This document shows, piece after piece, positions 18,284 through 27,179 of a stretch of DNA of 64,000 nucleotides (the stretch's first letter is position 1; each line of letters opens with the position of its first letter). The notes beneath the pieces were generated by a model, which saw only the letters and a program-made list of their open reading frames with translations, was not told where the DNA came from and did not search any database. Made by a program: the position numbers and the translations under genes. Origin of the DNA: Nostoc sp. 'Peltigera membranacea cyanobiont' N6 (GTDB lineage Bacteria; Cyanobacteriota; Cyanobacteriia; Cyanobacteriales; Nostocaceae); NCBI RefSeq assembly GCF_002949735.1, contig NZ_CP026681.1, positions 4,602,501 through 4,666,500 on the forward strand. Direction: 5' to 3'.

Positions 18284-18967
18284 ATGTATATTTATCAAGT
18301 TGAAATTTCCAATTTTTGTAATCTAACTTGCTCTTACTGTCCTCATCCATCTCAAAGTAGAGCAAAAGGAAATATGTCATTTTCTACATTTGTAGATGTT
18401 GTGGAATTAGCAATACAATGTGGACAAAAAGATTTATTTCTTAATAATTTTGGGGAACCCTTACTTCATCCAGAATTATTCGATTTTATCTCTTATGCGA
18501 AAACGAAGGGAATTGAATGTAATTTTATAACCAACGGTATACTCCTTGATGAGGAAAAGGCATGGCGCTTGTCTGAATTAGGTGTGCGTGAAATTTATCT
18601 GTCAGAACATCTTGTTGGGCAGAAAGAGCGTATTCAAGAAATGTTTAAGGAAAATTCTATTCCTTTGTCTATCGTCTATACCTATAATCCTCATCAGCAG
18701 GAAAAGCATGATTGGGCTGGACAAGTTAATTCTAAAACCACATCAAGCCGAAGTTTAACTAGTACGATAGAAAAGTATAAACCTTGCATTTTTGAAACTA
18801 AAAAGCGAGTTGTAGTTTTGTGGGATGGAAGTATCAACACCTGTTGTATAGATGTAAACGGAACAGGTATTGTTGGTTCTGTTAAAGATTATCTTGGCAG
18901 AACAGATGAATATGAATTTAATGCAATTCCACTATGCAACACTTGTGATTTAATGCGTGAAGAATAA
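18284..18967 (+). CDS. Radical SAM protein with C-terminal cysteine-rich region
   Basis: This 227-residue protein carries the radical SAM cluster motif CNLTCSYC (Cys12, Cys16, Cys19), a GEPLLHPE motif (NNFGEPLLHPELF) and a TNG strand (FITNGILLD). The C-terminal part has CIF, NTCCID and LCNTCDLM, which looks like a shortened SPASM/twitch region binding an auxiliary cluster. Such proteins modify peptides, sugars or other small molecules. It is short for a SPASM enzyme (usually over 300 residues), so a partial barrel is possible. AGGAG stands 11 bases before the ATG. Neighbours are the propeller genes and two IPNS-like oxygenases; the target is unknown. Confidence 0.88.
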   Translation: MYIYQVEISNFCNLTCSYCPHPSQSRAKGNMSFSTFVDVVELAIQCGQKDLFLNNFGEPLLHPELFDFISYAKTKGIECNFITNGILLDEEKAWRLSELGVREIYLSEHLVGQKERIQEMFKENSIPLSIVYTYNPHQQEKHDWAGQVNSKTTSSRSLTSTIEKYKPCIFETKKRVVVLWDGSINTCCIDVNGTGIVGSVKDYLGRTDEYEFNAIPLCNTCDLMREE

Positions 18968-19043
18968 TTGATTTTTTTTAGAAAACAGAAACGTTATCAA
19001 TAACCCAAGAAAAAATCATCAAATTTCTAGGAATTTTATAATT

Positions 19044-20051
19044 ATGACCTCAATCAATGAACTTGCAAAGCAAACAACTGCTACATCACAGATTCCCATT
19101 ATTGATTTCTATCCATTTGTTACAGGTGACACCAAGGCTAAAGTAGCAGTTGCAAACCAAATTTCTCGCGCTATTGAAGAAATGGGCTGCTTCTATTTAA
19201 AAAATGGAGTTTCCCAAACTTTAATTGACCAAGCCTTTACCAAAGCCGAGGGATTTTTTACACTCCCATTAGCAGAAAAAGAGAAAGTAGCCTCAGCAGT
19301 AACTGGGCGTAGTCGAGGTTACATACCCTTTGAGAAAATGTTCATTGGCGAACAACCAGGACAATTACATGAGTCCTTTAGTTTTGCTAATGAATTTGAC
19401 CCAAACAAATCCGGGGCTGACGATTATACAGAGTCCTTGGATGTCCCTAATCAATGGCCAGAAAATCCGCCGGAATTTCGGCAAGTTTTGCAGCAATTCT
19501 TTCAAGCTAGCCAAGAATGTGCTTTGAATATCCTAGAAGCATTGGCGATCGCCTTGCAACTACCAAATTCCTACTTTACCGATTTACATTCTCAGCAAAA
19601 CCACGCCGGAGTTTTCAATTACTATCCCAATATCTCCCAAGCGCCAAAAATAGGACAAACTCGCTTTTTTGAACACACTGATTTAGGCAGCATTACTTTG
19701 CTATTTCAGGATCGAGGAGGAGGATTAGAAGTATACACACCTCAAGGAGAGTGGATTACCACCTCATCAGTTCCTAATACCGTTTTGGTAATGGCCGCAG
19801 ATATGATGTCACGATGGACAAACGATAAATTTTGCGCCACACCTCACCGAGTTTCCGTACCGACTAATTTTCAGAAAGTAAAAGAAAGGTACTCATTTAG
19901 CTTTTTTGTGATTCCTAATTACGAAGTAGAAGTCACTTGTCTAGAAAGTTGCTTAAAGGCAGATGAATCTCCCAAATATCCCCCAACTTTTGTAGGCGAT
20001 CATCTATTGAATAGAACCAAAGATCGAGCCACAAAATACGGACGTAGTTGA
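19044..20051 (+). CDS. Isopenicillin-N-synthase-like Fe(II) oxygenase 3
   Basis: This 335-residue member of the IPNS/2OG dioxygenase superfamily starts its fold with SQIPIIDFYPFVTGD. The iron ligands are His211 and Asp213 (EHTD) and His268 (TPHRV), and Arg282-Tyr-Ser284 binds the co-substrate carboxylate. It has a longer loop near residues 95-135 (FIGEQPGQLHESFSFANEF) than the other copies. It is followed 58 bases later by a fourth copy. The spacer holds CTTTGCGT repeats. All active-site residues are intact. Confidence 0.92.
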   Translation: MTSINELAKQTTATSQIPIIDFYPFVTGDTKAKVAVANQISRAIEEMGCFYLKNGVSQTLIDQAFTKAEGFFTLPLAEKEKVASAVTGRSRGYIPFEKMFIGEQPGQLHESFSFANEFDPNKSGADDYTESLDVPNQWPENPPEFRQVLQQFFQASQECALNILEALAIALQLPNSYFTDLHSQQNHAGVFNYYPNISQAPKIGQTRFFEHTDLGSITLLFQDRGGGLEVYTPQGEWITTSSVPNTVLVMAADMMSRWTNDKFCATPHRVSVPTNFQKVKERYSFSFFVIPNYEVEVTCLESCLKADESPKYPPTFVGDHLLNRTKDRATKYGRS

Positions 20052-20109
20052 ATCTAACTCTGCGTCACTTTGCGTCCCTTTGCGTTTATAATCCACCGAC
20101 TTTTGACTT

Positions 20110-21063
20110 ATGAACTCAATTCAAGAACTCGAACAACAGACTACCACTTCCACCCAAATTCCCATCCTTAATTTCCATCAGTTTACTGCTGACCAACTCT
20201 TACGTGCAATTCAAGAGGTTGGCTGTTTTTACCTGAAAAACTGTGTACCTCAAAATGCAATTGACCAAGCCTTTACTAATGCTAATGGCTTCTTTGCGCT
20301 ACCAGAAGCAGAAAAAAGACAACTAGCTTGGAAAGACGGCGCAGCGCTTGGATACTTTTACACTAAGTATAACGGTGACTTTCGGGAAGCATTCGTCTTC
20401 GGCGAAGCTGTTTTAACAGAACAGATCGATACAGATTCCCCAGTGGCGCAACAGGTTCATCAACACCTGGGACAGCATCCCGCCTTTAGCGATGCTGTGC
20501 AGCAATTATTCATAGCTTGTCATGATGCCGGTAATAGCATCCTCAAAGCGATCGCCATTGCCCTAAACTTACCAGAATCATACTTTAGCGATCGCCATCC
20601 TCAACAAGCCGACTATGGACTGTTGCATCGCTACTATGAAGTATCCGAACCTCCCCAACCCGGAGAAGCCCGCTTCGAGGAACATACAGATTGGGGCAGT
20701 CTTTCCTTACTTTTTCAGGATGAAAATGGCGGGCTAGAGGTATGCACTAATGCCGGAGAATGGATTGCTGCGCCCCCACTCCCTAACACACCGATAGTTT
20801 TTATCGCAGATGTCATGCAGCGATGGACAAACGATAAATTCCCTGCTACCAAACATCGGGTACTAATGCCAGCCGATGCCCGTAGTCTTCCAGAAAGATA
20901 CTCCTTAGCTTTCTTTCTCTCTCCTGGTGATGATACAGAAATTGACTGCATTGAAAATTGTTTAGATGCAGGCAAATCTCCTAAATACCCCCCAATTCTC
21001 ACAAAGGAATATTACAAACAGAAAACTGAAGATTTGGCAAAAAGATTTAGCAATCCTCAATGA
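20110..21063 (+). CDS. Isopenicillin-N-synthase-like Fe(II) oxygenase 4
   Basis: This 317-residue enzyme is the fourth paralogue. Ligands are His192 and Asp194 (EHTD) and His249 (TKHRV), with Arg263-Tyr-Ser265. It has a shorter N-terminus than the others: a deletion removes the GDxxAK segment after FHQFT. Its C-terminal half is closest in sequence to copy 1 at 5758 (EVCTNAGEWIAAP, MQRWTNDKFPATKHRV). The duplication therefore seems older than the intervening genes. It is the last + strand gene before an aldo/keto reductase on the other strand. Confidence 0.92.
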   Translation: MNSIQELEQQTTTSTQIPILNFHQFTADQLLRAIQEVGCFYLKNCVPQNAIDQAFTNANGFFALPEAEKRQLAWKDGAALGYFYTKYNGDFREAFVFGEAVLTEQIDTDSPVAQQVHQHLGQHPAFSDAVQQLFIACHDAGNSILKAIAIALNLPESYFSDRHPQQADYGLLHRYYEVSEPPQPGEARFEEHTDWGSLSLLFQDENGGLEVCTNAGEWIAAPPLPNTPIVFIADVMQRWTNDKFPATKHRVLMPADARSLPERYSLAFFLSPGDDTEIDCIENCLDAGKSPKYPPILTKEYYKQKTEDLAKRFSNPQ

Positions 21064-21110
21064 AAGGGAACAGACAAAAGTAAATGGCCTGTTCTCCCCA
21101 GAAACTTCTT

Positions 21111-21142
21111 AATTACGAATTACGAATTACGAATTACGAATT
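21111..21142. repeat. Heptanucleotide tandem repeat (AATTACG)
   Basis: About 4.5 copies of AATTACG lie between the ends of the convergent oxygenase and aldo/keto reductase genes. The inverse heptamer also appears at 15085-15100 and 16198-16213. This is a cyanobacterial short tandem repeat. Confidence 0.8.
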
Positions 21143-21148
21143 ATTCCG

Positions 21149-21982
21149 TTACCAATTCTCAAGCAGGGCAATAGGTGCAGATGGTGGGGGAAAAGCAACA
21201 TCCAAAACACTAAGTTCTTCTTTTGTTAACTGCAAATCAAGGGCAGCGCGATTCTGTTCAACGTGGGCGATACTGCTGGCTTTGGGAAAGACGATCGCCT
21301 CTTGATGCAACAACCAAGCGATCGCCACTTGTGCAACTGTTACCCCGCGCTGTTGGGCAATTGATTGCAATTTGGGATGTTTGAGTAGTTCGCCTTGTAG
21401 CAAAGGTGAATGCGCCGCGATCGGGATTCCTCTTTGCTGACACCAGGATAATAGCTTCCATTCACTATTGCGATGCTGCAAATTATAGGGGATTTGATTT
21501 GTAGCAATGGCTTCACCTCCAGGTAAAGCACTGGCTTCTTCCATATCCTCAACATCAAAATTACCAACGCCATAATCTCGAATCTTGCCAGATTGTTTCA
21601 ACGTCTCAAATGCTGCCAACGTTTCTGATAACGTTACAGGCCCCCGCCAATGCAGCAAATAAAGGTCGAGATAATCCGTCTGCAACCGTTGTAAACTGTT
21701 CTCACAAGCTGCGATCGCCCCTTGCCCAATCGCATTACGAGGCGCAACCTTACTAACAAGAAAGACTGATGAACGACAATTAGCGATCGCTTCGCCAATT
21801 AAGGTTTCCGCCCTACCCTCACCGTAAATCTCTGCCGTATCAATCAACGTCATCCCTAAATCGATTCCACGACGCAAAGCAGCAATCTCATTGTCACGCT
21901 GGGCGATCGCTTCACCCAATCCCGCAGTCCCCATTCCCAATACTGGCATCAATCGACCGGATAGTAAACAAATAGTTTTCAT
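21149..21982 (-). CDS. Aldo/keto reductase
   Basis: This protein of about 277 residues has the aldo/keto reductase fold and catalytic tetrad: Asp and Tyr in DTAEIYGEG, Lys in VSKV and His in YLLHWRG. The family signatures GMGTAGLGE at the start and VAQVAIAWLLHQ near the end are present. It probably reduces carbonyl compounds with NADPH. The ATG at 21982 is preferred to the TTG at 21988. It is transcribed against the biosynthetic cluster and may be independent of it, although a tailoring role is possible. Confidence 0.92.
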   Translation of the reverse strand: MKTICLLSGRLMPVLGMGTAGLGEAIAQRDNEIAALRRGIDLGMTLIDTAEIYGEGRAETLIGEAIANCRSSVFLVSKVAPRNAIGQGAIAACENSLQRLQTDYLDLYLLHWRGPVTLSETLAAFETLKQSGKIRDYGVGNFDVEDMEEASALPGGEAIATNQIPYNLQHRNSEWKLLSWCQQRGIPIAAHSPLLQGELLKHPKLQSIAQQRGVTVAQVAIAWLLHQEAIVFPKASSIAHVEQNRAALDLQLTKEELSVLDVAFPPPSAPIALLENW

Positions 21983-22211
21983 CAGCAATTTCTTAACTTA
22001 AAACTTCCACACTAGATCCACTTATTTTCAAATATTTTTGCACAATAAAACACAATTATTTAACTTGTATATTAACTAGACAAAAAAACTCTTGCTCTCT
22101 TCTTTGCGCCTTTGGGTGAGAAAAATCTTAATTTCAAACACCCGATTAATAACTCATTCTATTTCAATCCAGTTCAGTCAGTGACTTCCAAATACAAAAA
22201 TATCCCAAAAA

Positions 22212-22365
22212 TTCTCTCTATTTATTCTCTCTGTGTTCTCTGCGTCTCTGTGGTTCGTTTATTTGGATAATTTATTTCTTGTGAGTCCCTTAAGGTTTAA
22301 CTCTTTGTCAAAGTGAATTTTTTTAAACGAACCGCAAAGGACGCAAAGGACACAAAGAAAAAGAA
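22212..22365. repeat. Imperfect inverted repeat element of CTCTGCG/CGCAAAG type
   Basis: The left arm (CTCTGTGTTCTCTGCGTCTC, ending TGGTTCGTTTA) and the right arm (AAACGAACCGCAAAGGACGC, ending ACAAAGAAA) are imperfect reverse complements around a short centre. A relative of the right arm lies at 17209-17280. The 22000-22435 gap holds no gene; it consists of this element and AT-rich sequence and must contain the promoter of the glycosyltransferase gene. Confidence 0.65.
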
Positions 22366-22435
22366 AGAAGAAATGCTTAACTTAACTAAATTGTATTATA
22401 TCTAGCTTTTACCTAAAACAAACATCTAATTAATT

Positions 22436-23677
22436 ATGAAAATTGCCTTCTTCGATTATCCTGTCACCCTAGCCGAACCCCCTAAAACTGGAGGAATCCG
22501 CTTAGTATCTTATGCGTTGGCGCGACGTTTAGCTCGTGCTGGTCATGAAGTTTTATTCTATGGCTCAAAAGGTCACTATCAAGAATTGGAATATCACGAA
22601 GATGGCATTACCTATCGCCGTATTCCCGAATCATGGATCGATAAAATATTAGAACCATTAAACTTTCTTGATATCTGGAATATATCCCACCCTCAACGAC
22701 CTTTCTATGCCTCTAAATTATTTTATTGTGAATTTTACCGCCAAGTCGCCAAGGATATTCAAGCACAGCAATGTGATGTAATTCACATGAACATTGTTTT
22801 TCAATTCGTTCCCCTCATGCGTGCCTATAACCCACAAGCGAAAATTGTCTTACATATACATAGTGATTTTCTCCCATTGTTCGATCCAGTAATGGTTAAA
22901 CAGCACCTTAAGTCAGTTAATTTAGTAATTGGATGCAGCGATTATCTAAAAAATCAGGTTCGTAAATACTTGCCTCATCTTAATAGTCAAACTTTATATA
23001 ATGGTGCAGATACTCGTCATTTTGCCGTCCCTAATCATCACAATCAAGAAGATAAGAAAAAAGATATTAAACAAATTCTTTTTGTGGGTAGAATTTCACC
23101 AGAAAAGGGTATACACGTTTTAATTGATGCCTTTAATAAAGTAGTGTCTCGTTATCCCCAAGTACAGCTAAAACTTGTCGGTTCAGAAACCGCATTAGTC
23201 CCGTGGTACACACTTGATAGAGAAGACCCGCAAATTCAGAATATTCTTCCTTATTACCAAGGTAGCTATCGGGAGCAATTGCAAGAGCGAATTGATTCTA
23301 CCGCCGCCAATTCAGTTTTTTTTCTAGGCAAAGTTCCCCATTTCGAGCTATTTGAGTATTATCAGCAAGCAGATATATTTATTTTTCCATCTGTTTGGAA
23401 TGAGGCATTTGGAATGCCGATTATCGAAGCAATGTCAATGGGATTACCTGTTATTGCTACCCGTGGGGGTGCTTTCCCCGAACTGATAGAGGATGAGAAA
23501 ACAGGGTTATTGGTCGAACGCGGGAATGCGGATGCTTTAGCCGACGCAATACTGCGGCTGCTTTTAGATGACAATCTCAGAATTGCAATGGGAGAACTTG
23601 GAAACCACCAAGCAGTTGAAAAGTTTGATTGGGATCATCAGGCGCAAAAGCTATTGCACCAATATCAAGCAATATGA
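22436..23677 (+). CDS. Glycosyltransferase family 4
   Basis: This 413-residue GT-B glycosyltransferase has the GT4 signatures: an N-terminal KTGGIRLVSYALARRLARAGHEV, the hinge FVGRISPEKGIHVLIDAF, and the donor-binding EX7E segment EAFGMPIIEAMSMGLPVIATRGG. It likely transfers a sugar from a nucleotide sugar in the cytoplasm. Downstream lie two exporters. Sugar and acceptor cannot be assigned; the NRPS product is a candidate acceptor, as is a cell-wall polysaccharide. Confidence 0.93.
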   Translation: MKIAFFDYPVTLAEPPKTGGIRLVSYALARRLARAGHEVLFYGSKGHYQELEYHEDGITYRRIPESWIDKILEPLNFLDIWNISHPQRPFYASKLFYCEFYRQVAKDIQAQQCDVIHMNIVFQFVPLMRAYNPQAKIVLHIHSDFLPLFDPVMVKQHLKSVNLVIGCSDYLKNQVRKYLPHLNSQTLYNGADTRHFAVPNHHNQEDKKKDIKQILFVGRISPEKGIHVLIDAFNKVVSRYPQVQLKLVGSETALVPWYTLDREDPQIQNILPYYQGSYREQLQERIDSTAANSVFFLGKVPHFELFEYYQQADIFIFPSVWNEAFGMPIIEAMSMGLPVIATRGGAFPELIEDEKTGLLVERGNADALADAILRLLLDDNLRIAMGELGNHQAVEKFDWDHQAQKLLHQYQAI

Positions 23678-23711
23678 AAAGTTTGAATATGCATACACTT
23701 AGGAGTTGATC

Positions 23712-25076
23712 GTGTTAGCAAGTATAGAAAAAACGCCACTGACTATTTTCCGTGAGATGAAACTGTTTATCATTGTTTGGGTGGGACAGCTGATTGCATC
23801 TATTGGTAGCAGCATCACCGCATTTGCTTTGGATGTTTGGGTTTACGAACAGACAGGTTCTGTCACCCAATTTGCTCTTATTACCCTTTCCAATACTTTA
23901 CCTCTGATCTTACTTGCACCTGTCGCTGGGTTATTAGTCGATCGGTGGGATCGGAGATGGACAATGATTCTCAGCGATTTATTTGCAACTTTAGCAATAG
24001 TAGCGATCGCTGCTTTATTTATCATCGGTCGATTGGAAGTATGGCATATTTACTTAGCCAATACCTTCGGTGCTATCTTCATGGCTTTTCAGATACCCGC
24101 TTTCATCGCTTCCATAACCCTATTAGTACCAAAACAGCACCTTGGTCGTGCTAATGGAATGCTGAGTTTCATGAACGGTACAGCGCGGCTTGTCGCACCA
24201 CCTTTAGGAGGTATCTTGTTAGGGATGATTTCTCTGCAAGGGATTATCGTGCTGCATTTAACTACCGTATTTTTGAGTATTATTCTTTTGTTGATGGTTC
24301 AGTTTCCTAAATCCAGCGCTCCTGTTGTTGCAATTGAGGAAAGTTCTTTTCTCAAAGAAACAACTTATGGATTAACCTATTTATTGGCTCGACCAGGACT
24401 ATTAGGAGTGTTAATCATTTCAGCTTATAGCCTTTTTCTTGTAGGATGTGTTCAGGTTATCACTATACCTCTGGTGTTATCTTTTGCTCCCGTAACAGTT
24501 TTAGGGACTATTCTTTCGCTCTTTGGCGTTGCTATTTTAGCAGGGGGTTTACTGATTGGTATCTGGGGAGGTCTAGAGCGTAACATGAATACGATATATG
24601 GCTGTATGCTGCTAACGGGTGTGTTTCTTGTTGTTGCCGGTTTGCAAGCTTCTATTTTTGTTTTCATTGTCGGCATCTTCTTATTCTTTTTGATCCGACC
24701 AATAATTGCTAGTTCAACACAAGCTATTTTTCAGGCGAAAGTAGAACCATTAGTGCAGGGTAGAGTTTTTTCTATTAAAGGAGCGATCGAAGCTGTAGGT
24801 TTACCTCTAGGCTATATTACGATAGGGCCTTTGGCAGAAAAGGTGTTTGAACCCTTAATGGCTACTGATGGCTTGTTGGCAGGTAGTATCGGACAAATTA
24901 TTGGTGTTGGTACAGGTCGTGGGATGGGACTTCTGTGCATCATTATGGGAGTTTTGACTATCTCAGCAACTTGTATTACTTACTTCTCCCCTCGCCTACG
25001 ACTTGTGGAAGATGAACTACCTGATGTAATTGATGAAGTCGCAATCGCAGCTATATCGACCTCAGATATCCTCTAA
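23712..25076 (+). CDS. MFS transporter
   Basis: This protein of about 454 residues has about twelve membrane helices and the MFS loop motif GLLVDRWDRRWTM between helices 2 and 3. The start of helix 1 (FIIVWVGQLIASIGSSITAFALDVWVYEQTGS) is the MFS_3/EntS-like pattern of efflux proteins. I chose GTG at 23712 because AGGAG ends 6 bases before it. It lies 34 bases after the glycosyltransferase and probably exports a product of the cluster or confers self-protection. Confidence 0.92.
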   Translation: MLASIEKTPLTIFREMKLFIIVWVGQLIASIGSSITAFALDVWVYEQTGSVTQFALITLSNTLPLILLAPVAGLLVDRWDRRWTMILSDLFATLAIVAIAALFIIGRLEVWHIYLANTFGAIFMAFQIPAFIASITLLVPKQHLGRANGMLSFMNGTARLVAPPLGGILLGMISLQGIIVLHLTTVFLSIILLLMVQFPKSSAPVVAIEESSFLKETTYGLTYLLARPGLLGVLIISAYSLFLVGCVQVITIPLVLSFAPVTVLGTILSLFGVAILAGGLLIGIWGGLERNMNTIYGCMLLTGVFLVVAGLQASIFVFIVGIFLFFLIRPIIASSTQAIFQAKVEPLVQGRVFSIKGAIEAVGLPLGYITIGPLAEKVFEPLMATDGLLAGSIGQIIGVGTGRGMGLLCIIMGVLTISATCITYFSPRLRLVEDELPDVIDEVAIAAISTSDIL

Positions 25077-25259
25077 GTTCTGAGAGGATGTATTACTCAA
25101 ACTCTTATTTTTTAGTTAACTAAAAGCAAAATAGGTAAGTAAGGATGATTTCCAAAAAAGCAATAGCTAAAAAGCTTATCCAGTAAAATTTTCCGGCTAT
25201 ATTTGCCTTTACTTCAGTTATAGAGTCATAGAAAATTTTCGACGTACTTATTATAAAAT

Positions 25260-27032
25260 ATGCAAGCTCAAGTTCTTCGCAATCAAACCTTAAAAGATAC
25301 TACTTCTCCATTGTCGGCTTTTAATCGATTTTGGGAGAATGTTAGAGCGATCGCAGGGCCTTATTGGTATCCAACAGAGCCAGGAGACAGAGCATTTTCA
25401 GACGTGATTCGCGCATGGGGAATGCTCATTCTCTCGATCTTATTAATAATCGCCCTCGTGGGCGTAGCTGCCTTCAATACCTTCATTAGTAACTATTTAG
25501 TCAATGTGATCATTGAAGAGAAAGATATTACTAAGTTTACTGAAATATTGTCAATTTACGGCGTTAGCCTGATCTGCGTAACCTTCTTGGTAGGATTTTC
25601 TAAATTTGTCAGAAAAAAAATTGCTCTTGATTGGTACAAATGGCTAAATAATCGCACACTATCAAAATATTTGAGTAATCGTGCTTATTATAGAATTAAC
25701 TTTCAATCTGATATTGATAACCCAGATCAACGTATATCTCAAGAAATTGAACCCATTACCAGTAATGCTCTAACTTTTTCAGCTACTTTCTTAGAAAAAG
25801 TGCTGGAAATGACGGCTTTTTTAGTAATTGTTTGGTCAATTTCCCAACAGATCGCTATAGTTATGCTTGTTTATACGATCGTAGGAAATTTGATTGCTAT
25901 TTACTTAACTCAAGAATTGAATAAGATTAATCAAGAGGAACTTGAACTTAAAGCTGAATATAATTATTCCCTAACTCATGTTCGTAATCACGCTGAATCG
26001 ATAGCTTTTTTTCAAGGAGAAAACCAAGAATCAAATATAATTCAGCGCCGATTTAGTAATCTCCTGAAAAATATTGAACGCAAGATTAATTGGGAGAGAG
26101 GTAAGGAAATTTTTAACAGAGGATATCAGGCTATTATCCAAATATTTCCGTTTTTAGTACTTGGGCCATTATATATTAATGGTGAAATTGATTTCGGACA
26201 AGTTGGTCAAGCCAGTTTAGCTACTGGTTTGTTTGCTAACGCTATGGCAGAATTAATCAATGAATTTGGAACTTCTGGGCGATTTTCGAGTTACGTTGAG
26301 CGTCTAGCTGAGTTTTCAGATGCGTTAGAAGCTGTCACCAAAGAGCCAGAGAATGTTAGTACGATTAAAACTATAGAAGAGAATCGTCTTGCTTTTGAGA
26401 ATGTGACTTTACAAACGCCCAACTATGAACAGGTAATCGTTGAAGATTTATCGTTGTCTGTTCAATCGGGAGAAGGTTTATTGATTGTTGGGCCTAGTGG
26501 TCGAGGTAAAAGTTCTCTATTGAGAGCGATCGCTAGTTTGTGGAATGCAGGGACTGGCCGTTTGGTGCGACCTCCTTTAGAAGAAGTCTTATTTTTGCCC
26601 CAACGCCCATATATAATTTTGGGAACTTTGCGCGAACAATTGCTCTATCCTAATACCAAGCGTCAGATGACCGACGGAGAACTCAAAAAAGTATTACAAC
26701 AAGTTAACCTGCAAAACTTGCTAGATCGAGTCGATGGCTTCGATACAGAAGTTCCTTGGGAGAATATATTATCAATAGGAGAACAACAACGCCTAGCTTT
26801 TGCACGACTGTTAGTTACTCGTCCTAGCTTTACTATTTTAGATGAAGCAACCAGTGCTTTAGATTTGGAAAATGAAGGAAGGTTATATCAACAGTTACAG
26901 GAGACGAAAACAACGTTTATAAGCGTTGGGCATAGGGAAAGTTTATTTAATTATCATCAATGGGTTCTGGAACTTTCACAAGATTCTAGTTGGCGACTTG
27001 TGACCGTGCAAGATTATCAAAATAAAAAATAA
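25260..27032 (+). CDS. ABC exporter, fused permease and ATPase (SbmA/BacA-like)
   Basis: This 590-residue half-transporter has an N-terminal membrane domain of the SbmA/BacA-YddA type (AFNTFISNYLVNVIIEEKD, ALDWYKWLNNRTLSKYLSNRAYY, DNPDQRISQEIE). The C-terminal ATPase has Walker A GPSGRGKSS, signature SIGEQQR, Walker B FTILDEATSALD and the H-loop GHRES. Relatives stand in cyanobacterial NRPS clusters such as those for cyanopeptolins and anabaenopeptins, where they are taken to export the peptide. It closes the biosynthetic region. The Arg within Walker A (GPSGRGKS) is slightly unusual. Confidence 0.93.
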   Translation: MQAQVLRNQTLKDTTSPLSAFNRFWENVRAIAGPYWYPTEPGDRAFSDVIRAWGMLILSILLIIALVGVAAFNTFISNYLVNVIIEEKDITKFTEILSIYGVSLICVTFLVGFSKFVRKKIALDWYKWLNNRTLSKYLSNRAYYRINFQSDIDNPDQRISQEIEPITSNALTFSATFLEKVLEMTAFLVIVWSISQQIAIVMLVYTIVGNLIAIYLTQELNKINQEELELKAEYNYSLTHVRNHAESIAFFQGENQESNIIQRRFSNLLKNIERKINWERGKEIFNRGYQAIIQIFPFLVLGPLYINGEIDFGQVGQASLATGLFANAMAELINEFGTSGRFSSYVERLAEFSDALEAVTKEPENVSTIKTIEENRLAFENVTLQTPNYEQVIVEDLSLSVQSGEGLLIVGPSGRGKSSLLRAIASLWNAGTGRLVRPPLEEVLFLPQRPYIILGTLREQLLYPNTKRQMTDGELKKVLQQVNLQNLLDRVDGFDTEVPWENILSIGEQQRLAFARLLVTRPSFTILDEATSALDLENEGRLYQQLQETKTTFISVGHRESLFNYHQWVLELSQDSSWRLVTVQDYQNKK

Positions 27033-27179
27033 TTACTCAGAACTCTCCTGAAAATACTCGTATTACTATAGACAGTTTGCCTACTCGCGTAACTTCATGT
27101 TCTGTCAGTAGCACAGGGCTAGCGCGTCTCAAACCCTATTGACAAAAGGACTTGCTGGATCGGTAATCGGGTTTGAAAC

